Assembly (NCBI GenBank): GCA_050950645.1
Contig: JBMNHZ010000017.1
Coordinates: 124,001 to 188,000 of the forward strand
Direction of reading: 5' to 3'
Length of the DNA: 64,000 bases
From: BRH-c25 sp012519325
Lineage (GTDB): Bacteria; Bacillota; Clostridia; Lutisporales; Lutisporaceae
Part shown: positions 1 to 8,742 of the stretch, in pieces
Numbering within the stretch: position 1 is the stretch's first letter
How the letters are laid out: every line of letters begins with the position of its first letter
Program-made: the position numbers and the translations under genes
Notes under the pieces: generated by a model
The model's database searches: none
What the model was told of the DNA's origin: nothing
The model's input: only the letters and a program-made list of their open reading frames with translations

Positions 1-2
1 GC

Positions 3-197
3 ATGCCCTCAGAAGCCGTAAGCCTCACAAAGCAAAACAGAATGGTAAAAACTGCATTGTATTACATGCAGAAAAACAAGCTTTTGGATTATATGTGCAG
101 ATTTGATGTGTTGGAGATAATCGTCGATGAAGATAATATAAAACGGATTAACCTTATCAAGGACGCTTTCCAATATTCAGGGAAGCACGGATATTAG
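3..197 (+). CDS. YraN family protein (UPF0102), 3' part only
   Basis: C-terminal part of a YraN/UPF0102 protein, a small family with a restriction-endonuclease-like fold usually about 120 residues long; about 64 residues are visible. The frame is open to the left edge, so the ATG at 3 is probably internal and the gene is cut by the window. The pieces VSLTKQNRMVKTA and CRFDVLEII match the conserved helix and the RFDV strand near the family's C-terminus. The cellular role of YraN is not settled. The next gene follows after 19 bases, so the two are probably co-transcribed. Confidence 0.75.
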   Translation: MPSEAVSLTKQNRMVKTALYYMQKNKLLDYMCRFDVLEIIVDEDNIKRINLIKDAFQYSGKHGY

Positions 198-216
198 TAG
201 ATGAAAGGATTTTTTT

Positions 217-783
217 ATGTTGCTGAGTAATTCACTTGCAATTTCACATGAAATCATAAAAAGGGTTGTCAAACAGGGCGACACAGTTGTGGATGCAACC
301 ATGGGAAATGGGAATGACACACTGCTACTTGCAGGACTTGTGGGGGAAAAAGGAAAGGTATATTCTTTCGACATACAGGAAGCAGCTTTGAAGAATACAG
401 AAAAAAAGCTCAGAGAAGCTGGAGTATCAGATATAGTTGAGCTAATATGCGACGGGCATCAGAATATTGATAATTATGTTCCTAATGGTATAAGGGCAGT
501 CATGTTCAATTTGGGTTATCTTCCAAAGGGAGACCATAGTATAGCAACAAAGGCATGCACAACTATAGAAGCATTGAAAAAGTCCATGGAGCTGCTTATG
601 GACGGCGGAGTCATTACGATAGTTATTTACTACGGAGGGGACAGCGGCTTTGAAGAAAAAGAGTCGGTGCTGGAATATATAAAAACTATCGATTGCAAGA
701 AATATTCCGTACTGGTATGTGATTTTGTGAACCAGATAAATTGTCCTCCGATTGCCGTATGCATAGAGAAAATACGCAAATGA
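217..783 (+). CDS. mnmM: class I SAM methyltransferase, MnmM/YtqB family
   Basis: 188-residue SAM-dependent methyltransferase of the YtqB family (Pfam rRNA_methylase). B. subtilis YtqB (MnmM) methylates 5-aminomethyl-2-thiouridine at the tRNA wobble position. The SAM-binding loop DATMGNGND lies at residues 26-34, and the family block FNLGYLPKGD is at about residues 97-106. The length is normal. An AAAGGA site precedes the ATG. It sits directly behind a YraN gene and ahead of a small membrane protein. Family placement is firm; the exact tRNA substrate is transferred from the B. subtilis protein. Confidence 0.82.
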   Translation: MLLSNSLAISHEIIKRVVKQGDTVVDATMGNGNDTLLLAGLVGEKGKVYSFDIQEAALKNTEKKLREAGVSDIVELICDGHQNIDNYVPNGIRAVMFNLGYLPKGDHSIATKACTTIEALKKSMELLMDGGVITIVIYYGGDSGFEEKESVLEYIKTIDCKKYSVLVCDFVNQINCPPIAVCIEKIRK

Positions 784-948
784 TAAGTACTACGGAGCAG
801 TCTTGTATAAAAATGGTAATATAGTCGGAGTAAAAATAGTACTTCTCAAGCTTTTTCCGTAACTTACAGAATAGTATAATTAGAATGACAAGCATAGTCT
901 TGTTCTAGCACCTCCCGGCCTGGTGTGAAAGGAGGGAAAAGAATCACT

Positions 949-1122
949 ATGAAACGCAGTTGTAAAAGTAAATTGCAGTATGTGTTTAAAGTGATAGGAA
1001 CCCTTACATTCTCAACATTGATCAGGTTGGTTGCTATTGCATTGGCAGCGCTGTTGCTAGTAAACTATGCGAATTTTTCTCCAAGAGAATTTATAGAGCT
1101 GATATATACAATCATTACTTGA
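949..1122 (+). CDS. small single-span membrane protein, unknown function
   Basis: 57-residue protein starting at ATG 949, behind AAAGGAGGG at about 928-936; an upstream in-frame GTG at 925 overlaps that ribosome site and is less likely. A basic N-terminus (KRSCKSK) is followed by one hydrophobic helix at about residues 20-38, which predicts a membrane protein with a short tail. I do not recognise the family. The ribosome site may be masked: CCTCC at 911-915 can pair with GGAGG at 931-935. A TAGTATAAT box near 873-881 could be its -10 element. Confidence 0.55.
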   Translation: MKRSCKSKLQYVFKVIGTLTFSTLIRLVAIALAALLLVNYANFSPREFIELIYTIIT

Positions 1123-1140
1123 TAAATGGTTGAGATGTAA

Positions 1141-1252
1141 AAAATAGGACACTTATGGAGGGGCCTGCGCAGCTACACGCCATAGCTGCTAATAAGGTTA
1201 GGCCGGTGCCTTTATTCTTGGATATAGGTACAATGAAGTGAGTGTCCGTATT
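1141..1252 (+). ncRNA. candidate structured RNA (unassigned)
   Basis: This gene-free stretch folds by eye into nested stems. An outer stem pairs GGACACT (1147-1153) with AGTGTCC (1241-1247). Inside it, GGCCT (1162-1166) pairs with AGGCC (1200-1204) and encloses GCAGCT (1169-1174) paired with AGCTGC (1184-1189). A further hairpin pairs GTGCCT (1206-1211) with AGGTAC (1226-1231, one G-U). This gives a closed three-way arrangement of about 100 nt. I compared it from memory with lysine, c-di-GMP, T-box, SRP and tetrahydrofolate RNAs and found no match. No folding or Rfam search was run. Confidence 0.4.
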
Positions 1253-1285
1253 ATATGGTATAATTTGTCATATAATGCCGTAATT

Positions 1286-1311
1286 TAGCGCGAAATTTTA
1301 ATTTCGCGCTA
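1286..1311. terminator. perfect 11-bp hairpin, possible bidirectional terminator
   Basis: TAGCGCGAAAT (1286-1296) and ATTTCGCGCTA (1301-1311) form a perfect 11-bp stem with a 4-nt loop. There is no clear T-run after it on the plus strand, so it is a weak intrinsic terminator. It could close the structured RNA candidate just upstream and separate it from the deacetylase gene. Confidence 0.4.
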
Positions 1312-1406
1312 TAATCATGTAAATTGCTCCTGCTTTTCACAGTTATTATTCTACTTTCTCACATACTGAATAAATTATTATTAAAGTATGGAATCGGAGG
1401 TGCATC

Positions 1407-2177
1407 ATGAAACTAAGAGACAGGAAGCATAATAATATTTTGAAAATAATGATAGTGATAATGATTGTTTGTATTTCGCTAATATACAATTATTCCGGAT
1501 ATGGGCGTCTGATTAGTGTTTTCAGAAACAATAACAGGGAGCTGCCTATATACTGTGTGGATACACCTGAAAAGAAAATTGCAATATCCTTTGATGCTGC
1601 ATGGGGGGCTGACTATACTGAAAGCCTGCTGAAAATACTGAAGAATTATGATGTAAAGTCTACCTTTTTCCTGGTTGGCTTCTGGGTGGATAAATACCCG
1701 GAGATGGTAAAGAGAATAGACGAGGAAGGCCACGAAATTGGCAATCATTCATTAAACCACCCTCATATGTCTCAGCTTTCAAAGGAACAAATTGTACAGG
1801 AGCTTACAAAGACCTCGGAAAAGATAGAAGCAATCACTAATAAAAAGGTGACTTTATTTCGCCCCCCCTTCGGGGATTATAACAACAGGTTGGTTAAAAC
1901 CTCAAGAGAGATGGGAATACAAGTGATACAGTGGGATGTGGATTCTCTTGATTATAAAGACTATGGCGCGGATGCAATTGTAAAGAGAGTACTTTCAAAG
2001 GTGAAGAACGGATCAATAGTCCTATTCCATAATAATGCTACTTATACAAAGGACGCCCTTCCAGTAATACTTGAAAACCTTCAGAAGGAAAACTATAAGA
2101 TTGTGCCGGTATCAGAGCTTATTTATAAAGAAAATTACTATATTGACCACACAGGAATGCAGAAGCTTTTGAGATGA
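1407..2177 (+). CDS. polysaccharide deacetylase, PdaB-like sporulation type
   Basis: 256-residue NodB-fold deacetylase. An N-terminal hydrophobic segment (about residues 13-31) anchors or exports it. The domain starts at KKIAISFDAAWG (residues 51-62), where FDAAWG replaces the usual TFDDG, as in sporulation PdaB-type proteins. The metal-binding block GNHSLNHPH and the RPPFGDYN motif (near residue 143) follow, then WDVDSLD and the late LFHNN. The family removes acetyl groups from peptidoglycan-type sugars; PdaB is needed for spore cortex stability in B. subtilis. A GGAGG site precedes the ATG. Assignment to PdaB rather than another clostridial paralogue is an inference. Confidence 0.8.
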   Translation: MKLRDRKHNNILKIMIVIMIVCISLIYNYSGYGRLISVFRNNNRELPIYCVDTPEKKIAISFDAAWGADYTESLLKILKNYDVKSTFFLVGFWVDKYPEMVKRIDEEGHEIGNHSLNHPHMSQLSKEQIVQELTKTSEKIEAITNKKVTLFRPPFGDYNNRLVKTSREMGIQVIQWDVDSLDYKDYGADAIVKRVLSKVKNGSIVLFHNNATYTKDALPVILENLQKENYKIVPVSELIYKENYYIDHTGMQKLLR

Positions 2178-2254
2178 AGATCCGAAAAATAATAAATAAT
2201 GTATAATAAAAAGTATAAAATGTAAATGCTAAACATACCGAAGGGAGATTTATT

Positions 2255-3430
2255 ATGTCAAAAATTGAGCTGGTGGCACCCTGCAATTTTGGAGTAGAAG
2301 CTGTATTATCCAGGGAGATAAAAAATCTGGGATATGAAATAATAAGGGTGGAAGACGGTAGAGTCTCCTTTATGGCTAATGAAGAAGGAATATGCAGATC
2401 CAACCTGTGGCTTCGCACTGCTGAAAGAGTGCTTGTAAAAATCGATGAGTTTGAAGCTCTCTCCTTTGAAGAGCTGTTTGAAAAGACAAAGAGGCTCCAA
2501 TGGTACCGTTGGATACCAAAAGATGCGGAATTCCCTGTTTCCAAGGCATCTTCAATAAAATCCAAGCTTTTCAGCACCTCAGATATTCAGGCAATAGTTA
2601 AAAAGGCTGTTGTAGAAAGTATGAAGGCTAAATATAAACAGCAGTGGTTTGATGAGACGGGTGAGCGTTATCCGATACATGTATTCCTAAACAGGGATAA
2701 GGCAGCGCTGTATTTAGATACCAGCGGTTTGTCCCTCCATAAAAGAGGTTACCGGGAATTGTCTAATTCTGCTCCGATAAAAGAAACCCTTGCTGCCGCT
2801 ATGGTGCTGCTTACACCGTGGAAACCAGAAAGAGCCTTTATTGATCCTTTTTGCGGTTCGGGAACAATACCTATTGAAGCTGCCATGATAGGTCTTAACA
2901 TTGCCCCGGGACACGGCAGAAACTTTGTCTCAGGCAGCTGGAGATGGATTGAAAGCAAGTTGTGGAATAGAGCAAAGGAGGAAGCCGGGTCAATGGTAAA
3001 GCATAATGCTGCGCTGAATGTTCAGGGATATGACATTGATGAGAGTGCTTTGAGAATAGCAAGAACAAATATGAAACTGGCAGGGCTTGAGGATAAGATT
3101 CATTTCCAAAAAAGAGATATAAAAGAGCTTAGCAGCAAGGATCGATATGGTTTTATAGTAACGAATCCGCCTTACGGGGAAAGGCTCTCCGATCGGAATA
3201 GTGTTTTGAGTTTATATAAAGAAATGGGTAAGGTGTTTTCAAAGCTTGAAACATGGTCTTTTTATATAATTACTGCTAATGAGGAATTTGAAAGATTTTT
3301 CGGGAAAAGGGCAGATAGAAAAAGGAAGCTATATAACGGAATGATGAAGGCAGATTTATATCAATTCTTCGGCCCGAAACCGCCAAAACCGGCTGTAAAC
3401 GTGGCTGCGTCATTGGAGATAGTTGATTAA
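2255..3430 (+). CDS. THUMP-domain class I SAM RNA methyltransferase (YpsC/RlmL-like)
   Basis: 391-residue protein. Residues 1-160 resemble the ferredoxin-like plus THUMP RNA-binding region. The methyltransferase domain carries the SAM loop DPFCGSGTIPIEAA near residue 195 and the catalytic NPPYGERL motif near residue 303, typical of N2-guanine or N6-adenine base methylation. It resembles B. subtilis YpsC and the RlmL half of E. coli RlmKL, which modifies G2445 of 23S rRNA. AAGGGAG precedes the ATG. The rRNA target is an inference from the family. Confidence 0.85.
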   Translation: MSKIELVAPCNFGVEAVLSREIKNLGYEIIRVEDGRVSFMANEEGICRSNLWLRTAERVLVKIDEFEALSFEELFEKTKRLQWYRWIPKDAEFPVSKASSIKSKLFSTSDIQAIVKKAVVESMKAKYKQQWFDETGERYPIHVFLNRDKAALYLDTSGLSLHKRGYRELSNSAPIKETLAAAMVLLTPWKPERAFIDPFCGSGTIPIEAAMIGLNIAPGHGRNFVSGSWRWIESKLWNRAKEEAGSMVKHNAALNVQGYDIDESALRIARTNMKLAGLEDKIHFQKRDIKELSSKDRYGFIVTNPPYGERLSDRNSVLSLYKEMGKVFSKLETWSFYIITANEEFERFFGKRADRKRKLYNGMMKADLYQFFGPKPPKPAVNVAASLEIVD

Positions 3431-3484
3431 TAGGCCGGTCAATTGCCGTACTCCTCTAATATAATGTATAAAGGAGGAGTAAAC

Positions 3485-3667
3485 ATGGATAGGAAACTCA
3501 TTAAGCAGCTTAGAAAGGCACTTATGCTGGAAGCTTTTTATTCCGGCATATCATCATTGTCGAGTATTCTTAATGATACTGAAGGTGAATTGGAGGATTT
3601 AATCAAATACATTGATAAGAAATTCAGTAAGAAGAAGGTAAAGAAGGAAACTGGCAATAACGCATAA
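3485..3667 (+). CDS. small hypothetical protein
   Basis: 60-residue protein beginning MDRKLIKQLRKALML at ATG 3485, chosen because AAAGGAGG lies about seven bases upstream; an in-frame upstream extension to 3443 has no ribosome site. It is charged, largely helical, and ends in a lysine-rich tail (KKFSKKKVKKE). I do not recognise the family. It follows the RNA methyltransferase by about 55 bases and could be co-transcribed with it. Confidence 0.5.
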   Translation: MDRKLIKQLRKALMLEAFYSGISSLSSILNDTEGELEDLIKYIDKKFSKKKVKKETGNNA

Positions 3668-3762
3668 GGCATAAATGAATACATAAAAAAATGCCGGCAT
3701 GTCAATTATATAATAACAGGCTTTGTCGAGTTTACACATACTTATAAAACGGAGTTGGTAAA

Positions 3763-5032
3763 ATGAACTTGGATAGTCCGGAAGGAATAGGCGTAACAGC
3801 AGATTCACAAAAGGTAAGGCCTGGTATGATATATATCGATTTGTCATGCAGGAGAAACAGAAGAAGGATATACGAAGCCTATGAAAAAGGGGCATGCTTG
3901 ATATTCACCCCCTATAACATTTCAGATCCTGAACTGCCGGTAATAAGGGTTGAGAGTCCACGGGATACACTTTACATGCTGTTTGAAAAATTTTTCGAGA
4001 AGCAGAGAAATCATGCAAAGCTTGTAGGAGTATTCGGAGAAAACGATAACAGCATATTGGTTGAACTTCTGCAAAGTATATTTTTGACGGATATCATACC
4101 CATAACTATAAACATAAGCAAAAACAATTTTTCTTATATTGACAGTATAGGCTTTGACAGTGCCATATTTACGGACAGATGTACCTTGGGAAAACATTAT
4201 GTTTACGGTCTGTCCTATGGAAAAGCAGCAATAATAAACTACGATGTGTATTACGAATTAAATTCGGCAGAACGTCTCAAGGATATTGAACTGATTACTT
4301 ACGGGTTGAACAAGAAAGCTGTTGCAAACCGCATCAAGTATAGATGTTGAGGAGATAACCTGTTTCAACTATTGTGTTCAGAGAAGTTTTCAAACCAAAA
4401 GCGGCAAGAGGATAGAACCCTTCGAAATACCCGTAAAGTTAAACGTCCTGGGAAGCCACAGTATATATGCTGCATTGGCGGCTATTACCTGCGGACTTTA
4501 TTATGATGCGGACATATCAGACATCAAAGAATCTATAGAAGGCTATAAGGCCTCTGCCAGACATTTTCAAAAAATATATGAGGATGGCTTTACGATTATA
4601 GATAATTACTGCAATTCGGTTATTGATTATTCGGCAGCTTTTGAATCTATACAAATACTGAATTATGAGAATCTTGTTCTTATTATAAATGTTTCTCAGG
4701 ATACAAATCCGGATATCCACGAAGAAAAAGCGGCCATGATAGCTGAATGGATAAATATTCTCAAATGTAAGAAGGTAATACTGACCAGCTGCATGGATGG
4801 GGACTCGCATATCAGAGAATTTCCTCTGAAAAGTATAAGAATATACAAAAAGACTTTCAGGGAAAACGATGTTTCCTTTAGATATTACCATTTGCTTCAC
4901 CATGCTATTGAAAAGGCCTTGTCTATTCTTAAAAGGAATGATTTGCTGGTATTGCTGGGAAGTGAAGAAATGAATGCTGCAAGCAGAATCGTAAATAAGC
5001 TGCTGAAGCCTGCTGGAAAAAAGTACAACTGA
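3763..5032 (+). CDS. MurE-like Mur ligase homologue lacking the P-loop (one frameshift)
   Basis: About 420 residues in two frames that join near 4326-4328, where removing one A from the AAA run restores TYGLNKKA...ASSIDVEE, the usual middle-domain sequence of MurE. The N-terminus (VTADSQKVRPGMIYIDL) and the C-terminal block (HSIYAALAAITCGL, then ARHFQKIYEDGFTIIDNYCNS) align with MurE, which adds the third amino acid to the UDP-MurNAc peptide. The ATP loop GxxGTNGKTT is replaced by GVFGENDNSIL, and the DNPR substrate motif is not seen. It is therefore probably not an ordinary ligase. Function unknown. A strong terminator follows. Confidence 0.65.
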
Positions 5033-5042
5033 GATTAACAAT

Positions 5043-5067
5043 ACTCCCTTTGAGGGAGTTTTTTTAT
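5043..5067 (+). terminator. intrinsic terminator
   Basis: ACTCCC/GGGAGT hairpin with a short TTTGA loop followed by seven Ts, just after the MurE-like gene. Confidence 0.85.
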
Positions 5068-5215
5068 GCAATATATGCTCCACATGTACACGCCTCGTTG
5101 GTGTGCAAAAAACCCACATTAAAATCTTCTTATAATTCATATTATATGTATATGCTGAATATGTATACTGTAGATTAAACCTGAAATACACAAGAGCGGG
5201 AAAGGAGCGGGGCTT

Positions 5216-5882
5216 ATGACGGATAAAGTCATTGAGAGCAACAATGTTACTGTATATGGTGTGGTAACTTCCAAACCTGAGTTCAGCCATGAAATGTACG
5301 GTGAGGGTTTTTATATGGTATACCTGGAGGTCCCAAGACTTAGTGATATTTCCGATATTCTTCCTGTTACTATATCGGAGAGGCTTATACAGGGACTGAA
5401 TATTACTGTTGGATCAACTCTTCTGGTTGAGGGACAGCTTAGGTCATATAATAAATATCAAGAAGGCAGTAATAAGCTTATTCTTACAATATTTGCCAGG
5501 AATTTAAAAGCAGAGGATCAGGAAGTAAAGAATCCAAACCAGATATATCTGGACGGTTATATATGCAAGAAGCCAATATACAGGACCACACCCTTTGGAC
5601 GTGAGATTACAGATATGCTGCTTGCGGTAAACAGGCCCTACAACAAATCTGATTACATACCGTGCATTGCATGGGCAGAAATGCAAGATACTCGGAGAAT
5701 CTCAAGGTAGGGGAAAGGATTAGAATCTGGGGAAGAATACAGAGCCGTAATTATCAGAAAAAGGTTCCGAGAATGAGGTCATTACAAGAACAGCATATGA
5801 GGTATCAATTTCAAAGATGGAGGTATTGACTGAGGATACTGATGAAATAAAAGACAAAACAGATGAAGAGCGGGAAGAATAG
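5216..5882 (+). CDS. single-stranded DNA-binding (OB-fold) protein, frameshifted twice
   Basis: The locus encodes about 222 residues with two OB-type regions: residues 1-100 (YGVVTSKPEFSHE, LLVEGQLRSYN) and a second from IYLDGYICKKPIYRTTPFGREIT, which continues as IPCIAWGRNARYSENL. The frame breaks at GGG 5673-5675 (GGGG expected) and again near TTCC 5765-5768 (one base short). After both corrections the frame runs to the stop at 5880-5882 with an acidic tail. It resembles the clostridial SSB-like or primosomal proteins separate from the main ssb gene. Both breaks are homopolymer deletions. An AAAGGAG site precedes the ATG. Confidence 0.7.
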
Positions 5883-5885
5883 AAG

Positions 5886-5914
5886 AAAAGCGCAGAGCAA
5901 ATGCGCTTTTTTTG
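5886..5914 (+). terminator. intrinsic terminator
   Basis: AAAGCGCA/TGCGCTTT stem with a 7-nt loop running into seven Ts, immediately after the OB-fold gene. Confidence 0.85.
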
Positions 5915-6017
5915 TATTTAAAATATTCAATATAAAAGCTATAATATATTTGTGCAGTGAAAAAGATTTTCATCTACATAGTAGTAAAAATAACACGAAT
6001 GGAGGGGTAATAGGGGT

Positions 6018-6553
6018 ATGAAGCTTGAAAAGGGATATATACAAGTATATATGGGTAACGGTAAAGGCAAGACGACGGCAGCATTAGGCCAGGGATTGAG
6101 ATCCTGCGGGAGAGGGCTCAAGGTATACATGGTTCAATTTTTGAAAGCGGCGACACAGGGGAGCTGCATAGTGTAGAAAAACTATATCCCCTGTTTGAAA
6201 TATTCCGTTTTGAAAGGGAAAGGGGTTTCTTCTGGACTCTTTCTGAACAGGAAAAACAAGAGCTAAAGGAAGATATTGATAAAGGATTTAAATTCATAAA
6301 AGCTGCTGTCAGGGACAATAAATGTGACGTACTCATTATTGATGAATTGTTAGGAGTACTGGAAAATAAGCTTCTGAACGTGGATGATGTGCTTGAGATT
6401 ATAAAAACAAAGCCTGTCGGTATGGAGATAATTATTACAGGAAGGAATGCTCCAATGGAAATAATTGATGCTGCGGATCTGGTTACAGAAATGAAGGAAA
6501 TAAAGCATTACTTCAGCAGCGGAGTTCCAGCCAGGGTAGGCATAGAGTCATAG
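6018..6553 (+). CDS. cobO: cob(I)yrinic acid a,c-diamide adenosyltransferase (one frameshift)
   Basis: CobO/BtuR-type corrinoid adenosyltransferase, which moves the 5'-deoxyadenosyl group of ATP to Co(I) of cobalamin precursors. The family P-loop GNGKGKTT is at residues 13-20, followed by AALGQGLRSCGRG. After FLK the frame breaks at AAA 6144-6146, where AAAA is expected, and resumes as SGDTGELHSVEKLYP through VLIIDELLGVLENKL (Walker B region) and ITGRNAP to the stop at 6551-6553. The corrected length, about 178 residues, is normal. No other cobalamin genes are visible, so it may serve in salvage. Start ATG 6018 is behind GGAGGGG at 6000-6006. Confidence 0.8.
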
Positions 6554-6574
6554 ATAATGAAAAGTGGGGATAGA

Positions 6575-7424
6575 ATGGTTAGCAAATTCAGATATGTTCC
6601 GATACTGATTATGATAGTATTGGGCGCTATACTGGGAGGGATAGCCTTTAATGCATTTTTGATTCCCCATAAGCTTTTAAGCGGGGTGTCAGCGGGATAG
6701 CGCTTATATTAAATTATATTTTCGGGCTGAATCCGGGAGTGCTTATATTTATAATCAACATTCCAATATTTCTTGCAGGCTACAAATATGTGGACAGGGA
6801 ATTCATACTGTTAAGCCTTGTCGGAATGACGGTTTTTGCAGTCTCAATCGATATGTTTTCATTCTTAAAAAACGTTGTTTATATTGACGATACACTTCTG
6901 TCATGCCTATATGGAGGTGTCCTGAACGGAATAGGCATGGGAATAGTATTCAGAAACAGGGCATCACAGGGTGGCGTTGATATAATTGCAGTTATATTGA
7001 AAAAATACTTATCAATTAATCTTGGAAGGACCTCATTAATAATAAATTTTGTCGTATTAGCTATTGCTTCGTTCTTTTTCGGATTGGAGCCTGCCATGTA
7101 CACATTGGTATCCATGTATGTAGCGTCCACAGTACTTGATAAAGTACAGCAGGGGTTCGGAAGCAGCAAATCGGTCATAATTATAACCGACTGTGAACAG
7201 CAGGTAGCAGATGAGATACTAAAAACCCTTGACAGAGGTGTTACATATCTGGAGGGCGAAGGAGCATACACAGGAAATAAAAAAAGGTGATATACTGTAT
7301 AGTGGCGCTGAAGCAGCTTGCAAAGCTGAAGCAGATTGTTAATGATATAGACAGCAGCGCATTTATGGCAGTCAGTGATACTGCAGAAGTGCTGGGGCAT
7401 GGCTTTAGAAACAGGGGGATATAA
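6575..7424 (+). CDS. YitT family membrane protein (two frameshifts)
   Basis: YitT-type integral membrane protein: N-terminal membrane helices and a C-terminal DUF2179 domain (IIITDCEQQVADEILKTLDRGVTYLEGEGAYTG). Reading needs one extra G near 6692 (SGVSGGIAL) and one extra A in the A-run at 7279-7285 (TGNKKKVIYCIVALKQL); it then ends at TAA 7422-7424 with HGFRNRGI. The start at ATG 6575 has a weak GGGGA site; ATG 6557 is in frame and possible. The molecular function of YitT proteins is unknown. It is convergent with lysC. Confidence 0.75.
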
Positions 7425-7436
7425 AAACAGTCACGA

Positions 7437-7501
7437 GTCTCTAGTCACTAGAATTCAGGGTAAAGGTCTCGAAGCCCGTCTTAAATCTAGCGACTGGAGA
7501 C
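7437..7501. repeat. imperfect inverted repeat between convergent genes
   Basis: GTCTCTAGTCACTAG (7437-7451) and CTAGCGACTGGAGAC (7487-7501) pair at 13 of 15 positions with a 35-nt loop; the motif CTAGCGACAAGTGACT follows as a degenerate third unit. It lies between the ends of the YitT gene and lysC, so it may be a bidirectional terminator or a member of a dispersed repeat family. Confidence 0.5.
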
Positions 7502-7518
7502 TAGCGACAAGTGACTGA

Positions 7519-8721
7519 TTAAAGGTCGAATTCCTTTGCGATAGCTTCGATTGCCTTCTTCTGATCCTCAGGGCTTATAATGTAAGATATCTTAATTTCA
7601 GAAGTAGTTACAATGCTCACAGGTATGTCGTTCTCCGCAAGGAGGTTGAATACTTTAGCAGCAACACCTGACTGGGTGTTCATTCCCAAGCCTACGACAG
7701 AAAGCTTTGTTATATTGTCGCAGGTTTCATAGCTGAAGGTGAATATTTTTCCTTGAAGCTGTCCAGTATACTTGAAGCCTGGTGCAGATCAGCCTTGGGA
7801 AGAGTGAAGGATATGCTGACAAGCTTATTGACCGGGAAGGTCTGGCTTATCATATCGATATTAATGTCTTTGTTTGCTATGCTTTGAAATATCTCTGCAA
7901 TTATCTTGATATCATGGGGTACTCCGTTCAAGGTAATTATTGCTTCGTCATTGTTTATTGCCAGGCCGGTTATTGCTGTATTTTCCATTGTATTGTCCAT
8001 CTCCTTTATGATTGTACCTGGTATATCACCAGTATTCAGGGCAACAAGGACAGGAACCTTGTATTTTTCTGCAAGCTCAATGGATCTTGAATGCATTACA
8101 CTTGCTCCGGAGCTTGCCATTTCCAACATTTCATCAAAACTGATAAAATCAAGCTTTCTTGCTCTTGGATAAAGCCTTGGATCAATAGTATAAATACCAT
8201 CAACATCGGTATATATTTCGCATTGAGCCCGGAGCTTTGCAGCAAGCGCAACAGCTGTTGTGTCTGAACCGCCTCTGCCGAGTGTAGTAATCTCATTTAA
8301 ATTGTTTATCCCTTGAAAGCCTGCAACTATTACAATTTTGCCTTTTTAAGCTCTTCGCGAATTTTTTCTTCATTAATGTCAGCTATTTTTGATTTTGTAT
8401 GAGAGCCATTTGTTTTTATTCCAATTTGCTGACCTGTAAAAGAAACAGCGTCTGCACCAAAATGATTAAGCGCAATAGAAAGGAGTGACATTGAAACCTG
8501 TTCACCCGTTGACATCAGGACATCAAGCTCTCTTTTATCAGGATCAGGGCTTATATCATGTGCCATTTTAATAAGGTGGTCGGTAGTCTGTCCATAGCAG
8601 ATACTACAATCACCATATCATTACCTTCCGACTTTCTTTTTATGATTCGCTCTGCGATATTTTTAATTTTTTCAATTGTTTCTAAAGAAGAGCCTCCGTA
8701 CTTTTGTACAATTACTGCCAT
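7519..8721 (-). CDS. lysC: aspartate kinase (three frameshifts)
   Basis: Phosphorylates L-aspartate, the first step to lysine and diaminopimelate. Reading from ATG 8721: MAVIVQKYGGSS (substrate loop), VVSAMGQTTDHL, MSTGEQVSMSLL, GRGGSDTTAVALAA and TDVDGIYTIDPR mark the kinase domain. The C-terminus (NDEAIITLNGVPHD, VVGLGMNTQSGVAAKVF) holds the two ACT regulatory domains. Three single-base gaps break the frame, at 8592-8593 (GG for GGG), 8343-8347 (five As for six) and 7746-7750 (five As for six, minus-strand reading). Corrected length is about 401 residues. The gene is essential in this pathway and otherwise intact, so error in the sequence is likelier than decay. Last gene of the lysine operon. 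Confidence 0.85.
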
Positions 8722-8742
8722 TAGTGTTCACATCCTAACCTC

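Noticed and set aside
5504..5686. Open frames on the minus strand through conserved plus-strand genes, such as this one and those over thrS, topA and the flagellar genes
   Set aside because: They lie opposite well-supported genes, lack ribosome sites and encode no recognisable protein; they follow from codon bias of the real gene.
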